Positions 30,323 through 40,502 of a DNA stretch of 64,000 nucleotides are shown in pieces (within the stretch, counting starts at the first letter, position 1; the number at the start of each line of letters is the position of its first letter). Position numbers and translations under genes: made by a program. The DNA is taken from the NCBI GenBank assembly GCA_029298735.1, contig JANSLP010000001.1, positions 372,001 through 436,000 of the forward strand. The letters are read 5' to 3'. The stretch is from Ophiostoma sp. CBS 140.51 (taxonomy: Eukaryota > Ascomycota > Sordariomycetes > Ophiostomatales > Ophiostomataceae). The notes beneath the pieces are model-generated. The model had not been told where the DNA came from, did not search any database, and saw only the letters and a list, made by a program, of their open reading frames with translations.

Positions 30323-31999
30323 TTACGCCGTCGTTGCGGACACCTCTTTGGCCAGTGTGGCATCCAGCCAGGCAGCATCGCGCACCTTGAAGTGGCAGTC
30401 GTAGAAGCGCGGGTGGGCCACCAGGGCATTGGCCACATCCGAGAAGCGGATGGCGTCCATGACGGGCGCACGGTTAGGGTCGGTTGTGTTGTCCATTTCG
30501 AATGCCAGCAGCAGACGGGTCACCAACGCATAGATGATGCGGTTGGAGATGTTGACGGCCGGGCAGATACGGCTACCCGCACCGAAAGCCACGTGCGGCA
30601 GGCCAGCCGCCTCGGTCTTGCCCGGGTCAAGGTAGCGGTCCGGGCGGAACTGCCAAGCGTCGTCGCCGAAATGGGCCGTGTCGTGATCAACGGCCTGGGC
30701 ATTCATGATAAGAGTAATGCCCTTGGGCAGAACAATACCGTTGGGCAGAGTGACGTCGGCGACGGTACGGCGGGGTGTGGCATAGGGTGCAAGCGTAAAG
30801 AAGCGGAGCGTCTCTTTGTAGATAGACGTAATGAGGGGCACCTTTTCCTCGCGGAAGGCCATCTGCCAGGCTTTGGTGCGGTCGCCGCCGTAGGCATCAA
30901 GAATAGCCTGGTGAGCGACGGCCTGAGTGGCACGGCCCTCGGGCGAGGCGAGCCAGGCAATGGCCATATAGGTACCCGAAGCCACAGTGTCAGGGGCAGC
31001 CTGGAGGAGCGACAGACAAGTGCCGTGAACTTCCTCCTGGTTCAGCTTGTCCTCGTGCAGGGCAGCCACAATGCAGTCGACCTTCTCGCCTGCGTTCACA
31101 CGGTCCATATACCGGTTGTACAGCACATCACGGTGCTTGCGGCGCACACGTTCAGCGGCAATGGTCTCGTTGGTCGATTCAGGCACAATACGCAGTAGCG
31201 GCACAAAGTGGCGGTAAATTTTGGTGGATGAGCGCACCGACGAGATGCCGTTGATGGACTTGATAAAGGTGAGCATAAAGTCGTCGTCTACCTCACCGAA
31301 ACGGGCGCCATATGTCAGGGAGAGTCCCAGGTCAAAGACGATTTGGCGCAGATACGCATAGGTGTCGACGACCTGCCCTGCCGCAGCTTTGCGGTACACA
31401 TCCCGAATGAACTTGCCCGACGACGGCTCCAGCAAATGGTAGTACTTGTGCCAGTTGGGCTTGCCCAGTGCCCGCATGCCCGCCGCACGGCACTTGCGCA
31501 CCTGATCCGTCATGCACGAGCCCGTCAGGTCAATGCCCAGCTTGTCCACGAACCCGGGCTGGTGGGGTCGGTCAATCAGTGCGTTGGACTGCGACACCCA
31601 TAGGTGCTTCATGGTCGCCCAGTCCTCGACGACAATGGTACGCTGGTTGCCGAGCACGCACTGGAACACGCTCGATTTGAGCTGTTTGCTCCATTGCGAA
31701 AAGACGGTGGCATCGTTCTCGCCGCTGCGGCCGCCGAGACGGTGCAAGTGGCCGACAAACGGCAGCGCGCCGGGCACCTCGGGGATGCCCTGAATCTTGG
31801 GGAAGTTGGCCCGGTAGGCTTCGGTCTGACTGGTTAGTGGGTGCAAAGAAATCAAAACGCAAAGGAGAATGCGACATACCACCAACACGATCACAATAAG
31901 GGAAACCACAAGAGACAGGAGGCCCTTGGGCGACAGCACCGTCGCGTGCAGAAAGTCGACCAGGTCTGGGCCACCGGACGAGCTGGAGAGAGTAGCCAT
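30323..31999 (-). CDS. Cytochrome P450, CYP504-like
   Basis: Two exons, complement of 31880-31999 and 30323-31825, giving 540 residues. The intron (31826-31879) has a GTATGT donor, an ACTAAC branch and a CAG acceptor but is 54 bases with no stop, so the unspliced frame also reads through. The true ATG is at 31999. An N-terminal membrane anchor (about residues 30-40) is followed by PKIQGIPEVPGALPFVGHL, an I-helix segment (AAPDTVASGTYM), the ExxR motif in KETLRF, and the heme loop FGAGSRICPA with Cys near residue 461. Overall spelling resembles CYP504, the phenylacetate hydroxylases of aromatic catabolism (PhacA type). The residue two after the heme Cys is Ala rather than Gly, a tolerated change. 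Endoplasmic reticulum, needing a P450 reductase. It is divergent from NtaA-like gene 2. Confidence 0.88.
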   Translation of the reverse strand: MATLSSSSGGPDLVDFLHATVLSPKGLLSLVVSLIVIVLVVCRILLCVLISLHPLTSQTEAYRANFPKIQGIPEVPGALPFVGHLHRLGGRSGENDATVFSQWSKQLKSSVFQCVLGNQRTIVVEDWATMKHLWVSQSNALIDRPHQPGFVDKLGIDLTGSCMTDQVRKCRAAGMRALGKPNWHKYYHLLEPSSGKFIRDVYRKAAAGQVVDTYAYLRQIVFDLGLSLTYGARFGEVDDDFMLTFIKSINGISSVRSSTKIYRHFVPLLRIVPESTNETIAAERVRRKHRDVLYNRYMDRVNAGEKVDCIVAALHEDKLNQEEVHGTCLSLLQAAPDTVASGTYMAIAWLASPEGRATQAVAHQAILDAYGGDRTKAWQMAFREEKVPLITSIYKETLRFFTLAPYATPRRTVADVTLPNGIVLPKGITLIMNAQAVDHDTAHFGDDAWQFRPDRYLDPGKTEAAGLPHVAFGAGSRICPAVNISNRIIYALVTRLLLAFEMDNTTDPNRAPVMDAIRFSDVANALVAHPRFYDCHFKVRDAAWLDATLAKEVSATTA

Positions 32000-32121
32000 A
32001 GTGAGTAACAACAAGAGGGGTGTAGACAGAGATAGACGGTGATGTTGACACAGTAGAATGAAACGAAGAAAGGGTGTTAAAAGTCAAACGTGAACACTGT
32101 CCCTCTTCACAAAAGGCTTGG

Positions 32122-32141
32122 TGATATCTTGATATCTTGAT
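32122..32141. repeat. TGATATCT repeat
   Basis: Two and a half exact copies of an 8-base unit, about 125 bases upstream of the P450 start codon. Confidence 0.8.
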
Positions 32142-32651
32142 GGTGAAGGGGTGGAACGTCTAGATTGTCACTTATACGAGGCGGAAACACTGCAATATCC
32201 GGAAAGACTATCCGTAGATTTCAAGTCCAGACTTGTGTAAGTGAGTTTGAGACACCTCTCATTGGAAGGAGGAAGAGGGAAGGGAGCCAACGAACCGGTG
32301 GCTTCACACCGGGCACTTGACACAAATGTTGTCGAGTTTGTCAGCTGTGAAAAATAATCTAGGCAATAGGAGCAATTGGCCTGACAATTCTATCGTTTGC
32401 AACTTCTCTTGTGCCTTTACTTCCGGACAAGGCACGGCCTGTGATGGGCATCCTCCGGGGATGGAGAATGGGGTTTGCATTCATACTTCCCATGCTTTCT
32501 AGCTGACGATAAGATGTCAAGTCTAAGGAACTGTATCTCACAAACTCAGACGAACAAAAGACACTGCCCATAAAGCGTAATGGCGACCGGGACGGTGCTC
32601 CGATAAGAAACGGAGCTGCCTTGGGAAGGGCGTTGCGCTAACAGAAACCCC

Positions 32652-32661
32652 GGGACGTCCC
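32652..32661. promoter_or_regulatory. Palindrome GGGACGTCCC
   Basis: Perfect 10-base palindrome with an ACGT core of the kind bound by bZIP proteins, about midway between the P450 and NtaA-like start codons. A candidate site only. Confidence 0.3.
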
Positions 32662-33382
32662 CACCCGGCGACCTACTCCACTTAGACGGCCGCGATGCTA
32701 GTTTCCGATGAGGCTCGCTGGCCTCGTTTCGGGATGCCGGGACCCATTGACACGGGGGGTGTGTCTTTTAGAGAAGGAGAAAACGTGGGCATGGTGTAGA
32801 CGACAATGACGGGACAAACTTCTGATAAGCAATCTACGAGAAGCTGTTGTAGGGCGAAGCGATAGCCATATCAAAGCTGGATAACAATTACAAGCAGAGG
32901 ATTTATCATGGTGGGAGGCAAGTTACGACCCTGTATACGAGACCACGGTTGAATCACGTTCTGCCGTCGATGGGTGGGAAGAGGAGGCAACAGACAAGTG
33001 GATTGTGTCTGGACTACGTGCCTGCCGGTTTCTTTCTTCCTGTCCTCTTCTGCCAGCTTGAAGGTCTCCCATCTCCTCTCCAGTCTTCTCCGGCACAATA
33101 ACTTCCCCATCAGACCAGAAGCAGGAAAGACCTGACGATTCGGGCCAGGGGACAATAGACGGCGAGAAGAGCAAGGAAACTAGACATCGAGCCTTCGTCA
33201 TCTCCAACCTTGTCGTACCATCTTTTTTTTCATCTCTTCTCATCTCATTCTTCCCCTCCTTACTTTCCCCTCCTTGATATAAGCTTCTTGTTCAGATCTT
33301 ATCCGCCCTCTTTCATCATTCACATCTGAGTCTTCATCTTACCTTTCCTTATCCTTACTCAACACATCCTACCATCTTCACA

Positions 33383-34954
33383 ATGGCCCCCAAACAGATC
33401 CAGCTGTGCTTCCTCGAGATCGCCAACGTAGGCGGCTACATGGCCTCGGGCCAGTGGCGCCGCGACGACGACAATTCCTTGACCAAGGACACCCTCAAGT
33501 ACTACATGGACCTCGCCAAGCTCGCCGACCGCGGTAAAGTGTCTGCCATTTTCTTTGCCGACTGGTTCGCCGGGTTCGACGTCTACGGCGGAAGCATGGA
33601 CGAGATGCTGCGCCGCGGCCACCAGGTCGCCCACCTCGACCCAACCCTCATGCTGCCGGCCATGGCGGCTGTCTCCGAGAACGTTTCGTTCGCCGTCACC
33701 ATGTCCACTACGTACTCCAAGCCGTACGTGCTGGCGCGCCAGTTTTCGAGTCTGGACCACATTACCGGCGGCCGCTGTGCGTGGAACGTCGTGACGAGCC
33801 ACACCAACAGCAGTGCACGGGCTGTCGGCTACGAGACGATTACGCCGCACGACGAGCGGTACGTCATGGCAGACGAGTTTATGGATGTGGTGTATAAGCT
33901 GTGGGAGTCGTCGTGGGCGCCCGACGCTGTCGTCCTCGACAAGTCGCCCGAGGGCATTGCCTTTGACGGCAACAAGATCAAGAAAGTCGAGCACCGCGGC
34001 AAGTACCACATGGTCTCGGGCCGCAGCCAGGTGCACCCGAGCCCGCAGCGCACGCCTGTACTCTTCCAGGCCGGCACCTCCAAGTCGGGCTCTGCTTTTG
34101 CGGCCAAACACGCTGAGGGTATCTTTTTGAACTCTTTCAGTCCCGCCCAGGCCGGCAAAGTCGTCAAGGACATGCGCGCCGCCGCCGTTGCCAACGGCCG
34201 CGACCCCAATAGCCTGAAATTCTTCCCATGCATCATGCCCATCATTGGCGCCACCAAGGAAGAGGCCGAGGCCAAGCACAAGAAGGCCCTGGAGTATGCC
34301 GACCCGGTCGCTGGTCTTGCCCAATTCAGTGGTTACACTGGTGTGGATTTCAGCAAGTTCCCCATTGACGAGCCCATCAACCTCGAGGGCGAGTCCCAGG
34401 CCATGGCCATCCAGGCGTGCTTCAAGGCTCTGGCTGTTAGCGAGGAGGAGACCAAAGAATCGTGGACGCCGCGTCGGCTTGGCATGCGAATGGCCATGGG
34501 CGGTCTGCACCCGTGCCCTGTCGGCACCGCCGCCGAGGTCGCCGATGTGATGCAGCAGTGGGTCGAGGAAGCCGATGTCGACGGTTTCAATGTCGGCAGC
34601 ATCACGAACCCTGGCAGCTGGACCGATGTCGTCGATCTGCTAGTGCCCGAGCTTCAGAACCGCGGTCTCTACTGGCTCGACTATGCTGTGCCCGGCGGCA
34701 CCTTCCGTGAGAATTTGCTGGGCACCAAGACCCTGCGCGACGACCACTATGGCTCGACGTTCAAGTGGGGCACCGAGAAGGCACAAGCCATTGACAAAGT
34801 GGAGGAGGAGACAGAAACAAAGGGGGAGAAGGAAGAGAAGCCGGCAGAGACAAAGGAGACCAAGACCGAGGCCAAGGTCGAGGCCGTGCCCGTCGAGGTC
34901 GAGGCAAGCAAACCCATCGACAGCACTGTGGCTGCACCGGCCATCACAGTATAG
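33383..34954 (+). CDS. NtaA/SnaA/DszA-type FMN-dependent monooxygenase (paralogue 2)
   Basis: 523 residues, no intron. Same family as the gene at 14418, with the marks GQWRRDDD, IFFADWFAG, VYGGSMDEML, AMAAVSENVSFAVTMSTTY, ARQFSSLDHIT, GRCAWNVVTS, HPSPQRTPVLFQAGTS and GTFRENLLG. By eye about half of the residues match paralogue 1, so the two are old duplicates or were acquired separately, not a recent tandem copy. After residue 470 it carries an extra Glu/Lys/Thr/Ala-rich tail of about 50 residues that paralogue 1 lacks. It should oxidise a small substrate with FMNH2 and O2, with reduced flavin supplied by a separate reductase. Cytosolic; no peroxisomal C-terminal tripeptide. It is divergent from the CYP504-like gene, which may point to a shared pathway. 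Confidence 0.9.
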   Translation: MAPKQIQLCFLEIANVGGYMASGQWRRDDDNSLTKDTLKYYMDLAKLADRGKVSAIFFADWFAGFDVYGGSMDEMLRRGHQVAHLDPTLMLPAMAAVSENVSFAVTMSTTYSKPYVLARQFSSLDHITGGRCAWNVVTSHTNSSARAVGYETITPHDERYVMADEFMDVVYKLWESSWAPDAVVLDKSPEGIAFDGNKIKKVEHRGKYHMVSGRSQVHPSPQRTPVLFQAGTSKSGSAFAAKHAEGIFLNSFSPAQAGKVVKDMRAAAVANGRDPNSLKFFPCIMPIIGATKEEAEAKHKKALEYADPVAGLAQFSGYTGVDFSKFPIDEPINLEGESQAMAIQACFKALAVSEEETKESWTPRRLGMRMAMGGLHPCPVGTAAEVADVMQQWVEEADVDGFNVGSITNPGSWTDVVDLLVPELQNRGLYWLDYAVPGGTFRENLLGTKTLRDDHYGSTFKWGTEKAQAIDKVEEETETKGEKEEKPAETKETKTEAKVEAVPVEVEASKPIDSTVAAPAITV

Positions 34955-35979
34955 GTAGACTGACTGCCGTGGTGGAGGTCGACTATCGTGATGAGGAGGT
35001 TGGTGTCTGTTGGTTCGTTTTCCTGTTGTCTGTTTGTCAACAGTCTGTTGGTGATAGAGCAAGGCCCTGATTGGCCAATTTTGGGAGATGTTCTCTCGCC
35101 CTTGCCCATAGCACTTTCTGCCACTTTATGAATTTAATGCAAATATTCACGTGACTGCCTCTATTTGTTTTGTGAACACAGCCAGCCAATCACATCCCTC
35201 CATTTGCCGCCCGCACTCTGCGACCCCTGTCCACACCTTCAGCCAACCCTGGCTCGCCCTTCTTCGACATGGTCACAGCTCCCAGCAAATCCCTGTCGAC
35301 CATCAACCACGGACCGCTGGGCAGCTGCAACTCACGACCGTTTTTTTGTGGTCGCCAGCGAATCAGCGGGCCGTGATGGGGGGTTCAGTCACATTGGGGG
35401 CGGCGCTTTCCACGCTCTGAAAAAGTAGTGCCCGTCCCCTCCCTTCCCGCCAATGGTAGATGCAAGCTGGATGTAGTCGACCGCACTTTCGTCACGTCGC
35501 CTCTCTTCAACCCTCGTTCTCCAGAGTTCAGTCTCTCTCCCGCTCTGTCCTCTGACAGCCCGCAGTGCATCGCCTTGCGTCTTTGCGTCTCTGTGCACCT
35601 CTATATTTGTCGCTTTTTCCGCTGTCCTGCCTCACTAACCTGTGCAGCTGCATTGTTTCTCGACTGAAATAGATTGATCGTCAGAGAGACACGGCTGTGC
35701 CGTTTTTTGCTACTTTTCTGATTTTCTGATTGCTAAATTGATCGCATGGAGGCGAAGATGCGCAATTTGAAAAGTCGAGAGAAACCGGGGAATCTCGACT
35801 GTCACTTCTCCTTCTCCTCTTGGTATCACTGTAAACCATCCTGCCATCGTTCCACCGCTCTTCAACGCCTGCATATCAGAGTAAGATGCTTGTAACTCAA
35901 CTTGTCCTTGTAGAACCTACATCTCGTCACAGCACCCGCAGCACCTTCCACCACCTGCTGTCCGCTCCTTCCCTTTTCT

Positions 35980-37400
35980 GTGTCGTCTTTTCGCTTCACT
36001 CTTTCCCGCGTTTCCTCCCCGTGTGACATGCAGAAAGAACCAACGGCCACCTCTTTCCTCTATTTTTTCTGTTCTCGTTGCGTTCGTTTCTCACCTTCTC
36101 TTCTTCTCGACCCCGGCATCTTCACCCAATTCCCATCCCCCCTCTTCATACATGTCCACCACCTTTTTGCCCATTGCACATCAACCATCGCACATCACCC
36201 CCAATCCTATCACCTCCACAATCCACATCACCCACACCTCACCCACCGTACCATCCTGGTCACTTCCCAGCCCTTTCCAGCCAATATCAATGCTCCGTCT
36301 GCCGCTCAGCTTCTGCATCCAAACCCACTTTGTCTTCTGCAAGTGCCTTCACTCTGAGCACTCACCTCTTGTCCCATCGTATTGTCTTCTTCATGTCCTC
36401 CTTGTCCCTTTTGTTCTCCTATCCCAGAAAATTAATGGCCGCATTTTTGTCGACCTCCTCTTGATTTCTTGAACGCCCCCAACCGCCGCCACGCAACCGC
36501 TGTCAACAACGTGTTTCCTCATCACCGTTGCCATTTTTTTTCTTTCTCCGTCACCTTGCGTGTTGTACGACCTTCACGAACACATGCATACAAGTACATA
36601 CTTCGTACATTTTCCCATTCTCCATACTTTGACGCGTACACAATCCCCCCTACCGCCGTCTTTGCTCGACCATGCTCCTGGGATGAACACCTTTCCTCTT
36701 TCTGAACACCCAGCGGCTGCAGACTCAATTTCGCTCCTGACCATTTGATCATTTCTCAGCACTTTTCCATCGTGTCAACTCTCTTCATCTGCTCGCCCAT
36801 ATCCTCCTTCTCCTTTCCTTCTCCTGTGGAACATTCCATAACACTTGTTCCTCTCTCATCCCATTCATCACCATCCCAAGCGCTGTCTCTTCTCAGGAAC
36901 AGAGCCAACCAGAGCACTCTTCTCCATCTTGACCATCGTCAACGTGACATTGAAAAGCACACCGTTCTTGCAGGAGGAGAGCGGCCGGCTTGATCTCCCG
37001 CGTCTGCTTCTGCTTCTGTCTCTACTTCTGCACTGCATCCCCGTGCGTACCTGAAGTACTCGAGCACTCGAAAACTTGCGTCTTGCGTCTTTGGTCTTGC
37101 ATCGAGGCCCGTTGGCAATATATCTACCCGCCCGGGACGACAGCGCAATACACCACTGACCCACCCCACCAACTTCCGTCTCTCTTCGACCGCACGTCGT
37201 ATTTTGTCTCTCGACTTTTCGGCTCTCGTCTTTTGCGGTCCTCGATTCGTCGTTTTGTGGTACCTTTTTATCTCTTCTGTCCCCTCTCTTTCTCTCGACC
37301 CTGTCCTCATCTTCTTATTATTTGGTTTTCTTTTCGATTTTTCTGTTTTTCGTTTCCTCTCGCCATTTCCCCATCGCCTGCACTGTGATCGCCTCTTCAC
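35980..37400 (+). other. Strand-asymmetric C/T-rich tract
   Basis: Roughly 1.4 kb in which the plus strand is dominated by C and T, with CA-rich parts around 36160-36260. It lies 0.2-1.6 kb upstream of the ferric reductase start. CT-rich leaders are common before fungal genes, but this one is unusually long. Confidence 0.6.
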
Positions 37401-37455
37401 CACAAGCCAACATCGATGGCTGTCGTCATTGTCGTCGCAATTGCCTCTCGCTGCA

Positions 37456-37470
37456 TATATTAATAAATAT
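37456..37470 (+). promoter_or_regulatory. AT-rich TATA-like box of the ferric reductase gene
   Basis: TATATTAATAAATAT, about 150 bases before the ferric reductase start, and the only such AT island after the C/T-rich tract. Judged by position only. Confidence 0.35.
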
Positions 37471-37622
37471 CACCCTTGAGAGCGTCAACCAACTGAGGGA
37501 TCTGGCATCCCTCAGCGATTGACTGCGCAGGTTTTGCACGTCCTTGTGCAACAGCACCAACAGATCGACACCTCACTCGCCCTTCTAACTCCTACACCAC
37601 ACTCTCACACACAACACACACG

Positions 37623-40502
37623 ATGGCGTCGCACCTCACACAAGACCCGCCGTCGCTGGCTCGCCGAATATACATCCCGTTGACCGCCACGAGCCCTCCG
37701 GGCCTCGTGGAAGCCGACACCGTCGACCCGTGGATCAAGTCCGGCAAATATGGCTTGGCTTTCACCTACTTCGCTGCCGCCCTGACGGCCAGCGTCCTCA
37801 TCGTGCGCCTATGGCACTACTGGCAAGACAAGATCCGTCAAGCCATCTACAAACAGGAAGTTGAGGAGCACTACAACAACATATACATGGCCGACCCCGA
37901 ATGGGACCAACCACCCGGCACGGCCGCGACTCTGGCCGCCCAGGCCGCCGCCGCCAATGCAGGCCACGGTAACGCGACACCTGCAACCGCCTACACAACT
38001 GGCCAAAACTCGAGCCGCCATTTCTTCCCCGACGAGGTCAAGGCCGAGACCGCGTTCCGTCCCAAGGCGCACATGTCCTCCATCACCTTTATCAACGACA
38101 CACTCGCCCTCTTCCGCTGGATCTTTTACCGGCCAATTCCCGACCTCGTCATCTTCAAGCGCCGCTTCACCTTCTCCTCGCTCGCCGTCCTTACCTGCGG
38201 TTTTATTGCTCTCGCGTTCACGGCACTCTACTGCTTCCTGCCACAACCACTCTACTGGGACAGCATCCAGTATGGCTCGCCGCCGCTGGCTATCCGTTCG
38301 GGTATGATCGCCGTCGCCATGACCCCCTGGATCATCGCCACCAGCACAAAGACGAACATTCTCACCCTCATCACCGGTATCGGCCCGGAGCGCCTCAACG
38401 TCCTGCACCGCTGGGCCGGCTACCTGTGCTTGTTCCTGTCGCTCGTGCACGCCATTCCCTTTTACGTCCAGCCCGTGTGGGACGACGGCGGCATGGCCAT
38501 CTTCCAGGCCCTCTTCCCTAATAACAGCTCTGTCATTGTTTACGGTACCGGCATCTCGTGCCTCGTGCCGCTCATCTGGCTGTGCGTTGCATCACTGCCG
38601 ATTATCCGCCGCGTCGCCTACGAAGCATTTGTCATGCTGCACATTCCCGTGGGTTTGCTGTATGTCGGTCTGCTCTTTTGGCACACCAAGAACTTCTTGG
38701 GCTCTTGGGCCTACCTCTACACGACTCTCGGCATCTTTTTCGTGTGCCAGATCGTGCGCCTACGCAACCTCAACTGGACACGCCCCTGGCGCATGTCCTT
38801 TTTCGTAGGTGACGAGGCCGCCATCACGCTCATGACCGAGAACGCCATCAAGATCACCATCCCGACCCAGATGCGCTGGCGGCCCGGCCAGTATGTCTAC
38901 TTGCGCATGCCGGGTATCTCACTGTTCGAGAACCATCCTTTCACTGTTTCCTCGCTCTGCAGTGAGGACTTCCCCTCGGCCTACGGTGACGCCTACCGGG
39001 ACTGTGTGCTTGTCTTCCGCCCCTACGGTGGCTTCACTCGCAAGGTGCTCGAGACGGCCATCGAGAAGGGCCCCTTCCACACCTACCGTGCCTTCCTCGA
39101 CGGGCCCTATGGTGGTATGCGTCGTGAGTTGGCAGCCTTTGACACGTGCATCTTGATTGCCGGTGGATCGGGTATCACCTCGCTCATGTCCCAACTGCTT
39201 AACCTGATTAAGCGCATGCGCGACGGCAAAGCCATCACCAAGAAGATTGTCGTCGTCTGGTCGCTCAAGCGCCTCGAGGCCATGGATTGGTTCCGTGAAG
39301 AGCTGCGAATCTGCCGTGAAGCCGCACCACCCGAGTCGGTTACCTGCAAGTTCTTTGTCACATCGGCCACCCGCGCCGACCACCGCAACCAGTACCTGGG
39401 CAACCTGTTTTCGAACCCAGGCGAGAACAACGGCATGGGCGCTCACCACCAAACCCGTGCCCCTCGTCCCCTCAGTAACTTGTTCCACGACCGCCTCGAC
39501 GGATTTGTCGCCGGCATCGCCTCCAAGCGCAACTCGGCTCTCATCACCGCCGAGGCCCAGGGCGACCCGGAGCGTGAGCGTGAGCTGCGCGCCGAAGACG
39601 AGGACCGCATCACGGCCCTACCACAGCAAAAGTATCTGCAGCCCTACCAGGTGCCGCCACCACCGCCCAACCCGCCACCAGGCAAGCACATGTCCATGAC
39701 GCCCGACGAGTCGCTGCGGCAGCTCGAAGGTCGCGGCAGCACTGATGTCAAAGACAAGGACATCTACGCCAAAGATAGCAAGTCAGTCGCAGCGGCGACG
39801 TTTGCACCACACTCACAACAAAAAGACACGAAGCAAAAGCAAAAGAACCGCATGAGCATCAGCGGTCTGAGCACACTCGTTTCATCCACAGCCGCCTACA
39901 CTGCCGAAGAGGAGGAGAGCAACTTCCACTTCACACCGCACCCGCGCGCCGATGCACCACACTTCAATCTTGTCCCACCATCGGCCATGCGCAAAGCCGT
40001 CGAAGCTGGCGAAGTCGAAGGTGTAGACGGAGAGGAGATCCAGGAGCCCGGCCCGGACGGCGACCACACCGGCATGCGCCCGCCGGAGCTGGCTCACCTA
40101 CGGACGGACGTTGGTGGTGTTCAACGAAGACCCGACGCCACATCGGAAGCCCGCCCTACTTCCACGTTCGGCCCGCCCTCCGGTTTTGATTTTGGTTTCC
40201 CCGAGACACCCACCGAGTTCCAAAAGTCGCTTATGCGCTTCGCGTTCCCCGTCCCCCACCAAATCGACGGCGGCTGGAGTGTCGAGTATGGCCGCCCCGA
40301 CCTGGGCTACATGCTGCGCGAGTGGGCCACGGGCGGCAGTGATGGTCGTGGTGTGCTAGGCCGGCGGACAGCCGTGTTTGTGTGCGGCCCCGCGAGTATG
40401 CGTGTAGGTGTCGCGACGACGGTGGCGCGGCTGCAGGCGGAGATTTGGGGTGATGATATGTTGGAGGAGATCTTTTTGCACACAGAGAACTACTCTCTGT
40501 AA
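37623..40502 (+). CDS. Ferric reductase-type transmembrane oxidoreductase (FRE family)
   Basis: 959 residues, one exon. Plasma-membrane enzyme that moves electrons from NADPH via FAD and two hemes to external Fe(III) or Cu(II). An N-terminal membrane segment (about 43-65) precedes a six-helix ferric-reductase core. The four heme ligands are His262/His276 (HRWAGY to LVHAIPF) and His340/His354 (MLHIP to FWHTKN), each pair 14 apart as in FRE proteins. The FAD site is HPFTVSS; the NADPH site is GGSGITSLMSQL with a C-terminal VFVCGPASMRVG. Between the NADPH motifs lies a disordered insertion of roughly 250 residues rich in Pro, Gln, Asp and Glu (about residues 600-860), longer than in yeast FRE proteins. 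Iron regulation is likely from the family, but I did not identify GATA-type iron-regulator sites. Confidence 0.93.
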   Translation: MASHLTQDPPSLARRIYIPLTATSPPGLVEADTVDPWIKSGKYGLAFTYFAAALTASVLIVRLWHYWQDKIRQAIYKQEVEEHYNNIYMADPEWDQPPGTAATLAAQAAAANAGHGNATPATAYTTGQNSSRHFFPDEVKAETAFRPKAHMSSITFINDTLALFRWIFYRPIPDLVIFKRRFTFSSLAVLTCGFIALAFTALYCFLPQPLYWDSIQYGSPPLAIRSGMIAVAMTPWIIATSTKTNILTLITGIGPERLNVLHRWAGYLCLFLSLVHAIPFYVQPVWDDGGMAIFQALFPNNSSVIVYGTGISCLVPLIWLCVASLPIIRRVAYEAFVMLHIPVGLLYVGLLFWHTKNFLGSWAYLYTTLGIFFVCQIVRLRNLNWTRPWRMSFFVGDEAAITLMTENAIKITIPTQMRWRPGQYVYLRMPGISLFENHPFTVSSLCSEDFPSAYGDAYRDCVLVFRPYGGFTRKVLETAIEKGPFHTYRAFLDGPYGGMRRELAAFDTCILIAGGSGITSLMSQLLNLIKRMRDGKAITKKIVVVWSLKRLEAMDWFREELRICREAAPPESVTCKFFVTSATRADHRNQYLGNLFSNPGENNGMGAHHQTRAPRPLSNLFHDRLDGFVAGIASKRNSALITAEAQGDPERERELRAEDEDRITALPQQKYLQPYQVPPPPPNPPPGKHMSMTPDESLRQLEGRGSTDVKDKDIYAKDSKSVAAATFAPHSQQKDTKQKQKNRMSISGLSTLVSSTAAYTAEEEESNFHFTPHPRADAPHFNLVPPSAMRKAVEAGEVEGVDGEEIQEPGPDGDHTGMRPPELAHLRTDVGGVQRRPDATSEARPTSTFGPPSGFDFGFPETPTEFQKSLMRFAFPVPHQIDGGWSVEYGRPDLGYMLREWATGGSDGRGVLGRRTAVFVCGPASMRVGVATTVARLQAEIWGDDMLEEIFLHTENYSL

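Larger units (their letters stand above)
32000..33382. promoter_or_regulatory. Divergent promoter region, P450 and NtaA-like gene 2
   Basis: About 1.4 kb between two start codons facing away from each other, so shared control is possible. It includes a doubled TGATATCT (32122-32141), a perfect 10-base palindrome with an ACGT core (32652-32661) inside a GC-rich patch, and a TATAA at 33278 about 105 bases before the NtaA-like start. No gene inside. The regulatory reading is inference. Confidence 0.45.
34955..37622. other. Long intergenic region upstream of the ferric reductase
   Basis: About 2.7 kb. From about 35980 the plus strand becomes extremely pyrimidine-rich and G-poor for over a kilobase. 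Overlapping open frames in all three plus frames (for example 36023-36472) follow from that composition, since stop codons need purines, and are not taken as genes. A long 5' leader or promoter tract is likely. Confidence 0.55.

Noticed and set aside
30245..31198. 317-codon plus-strand frame
   Set aside because: Antisense to the P450 coding sequence; no domain.
36023..36472. Three overlapping plus-strand frames of 125-149 codons
   Set aside because: They result from a purine-poor strand that cannot form stop codons; the products are Pro/Ser/His/Leu-rich with no domain.
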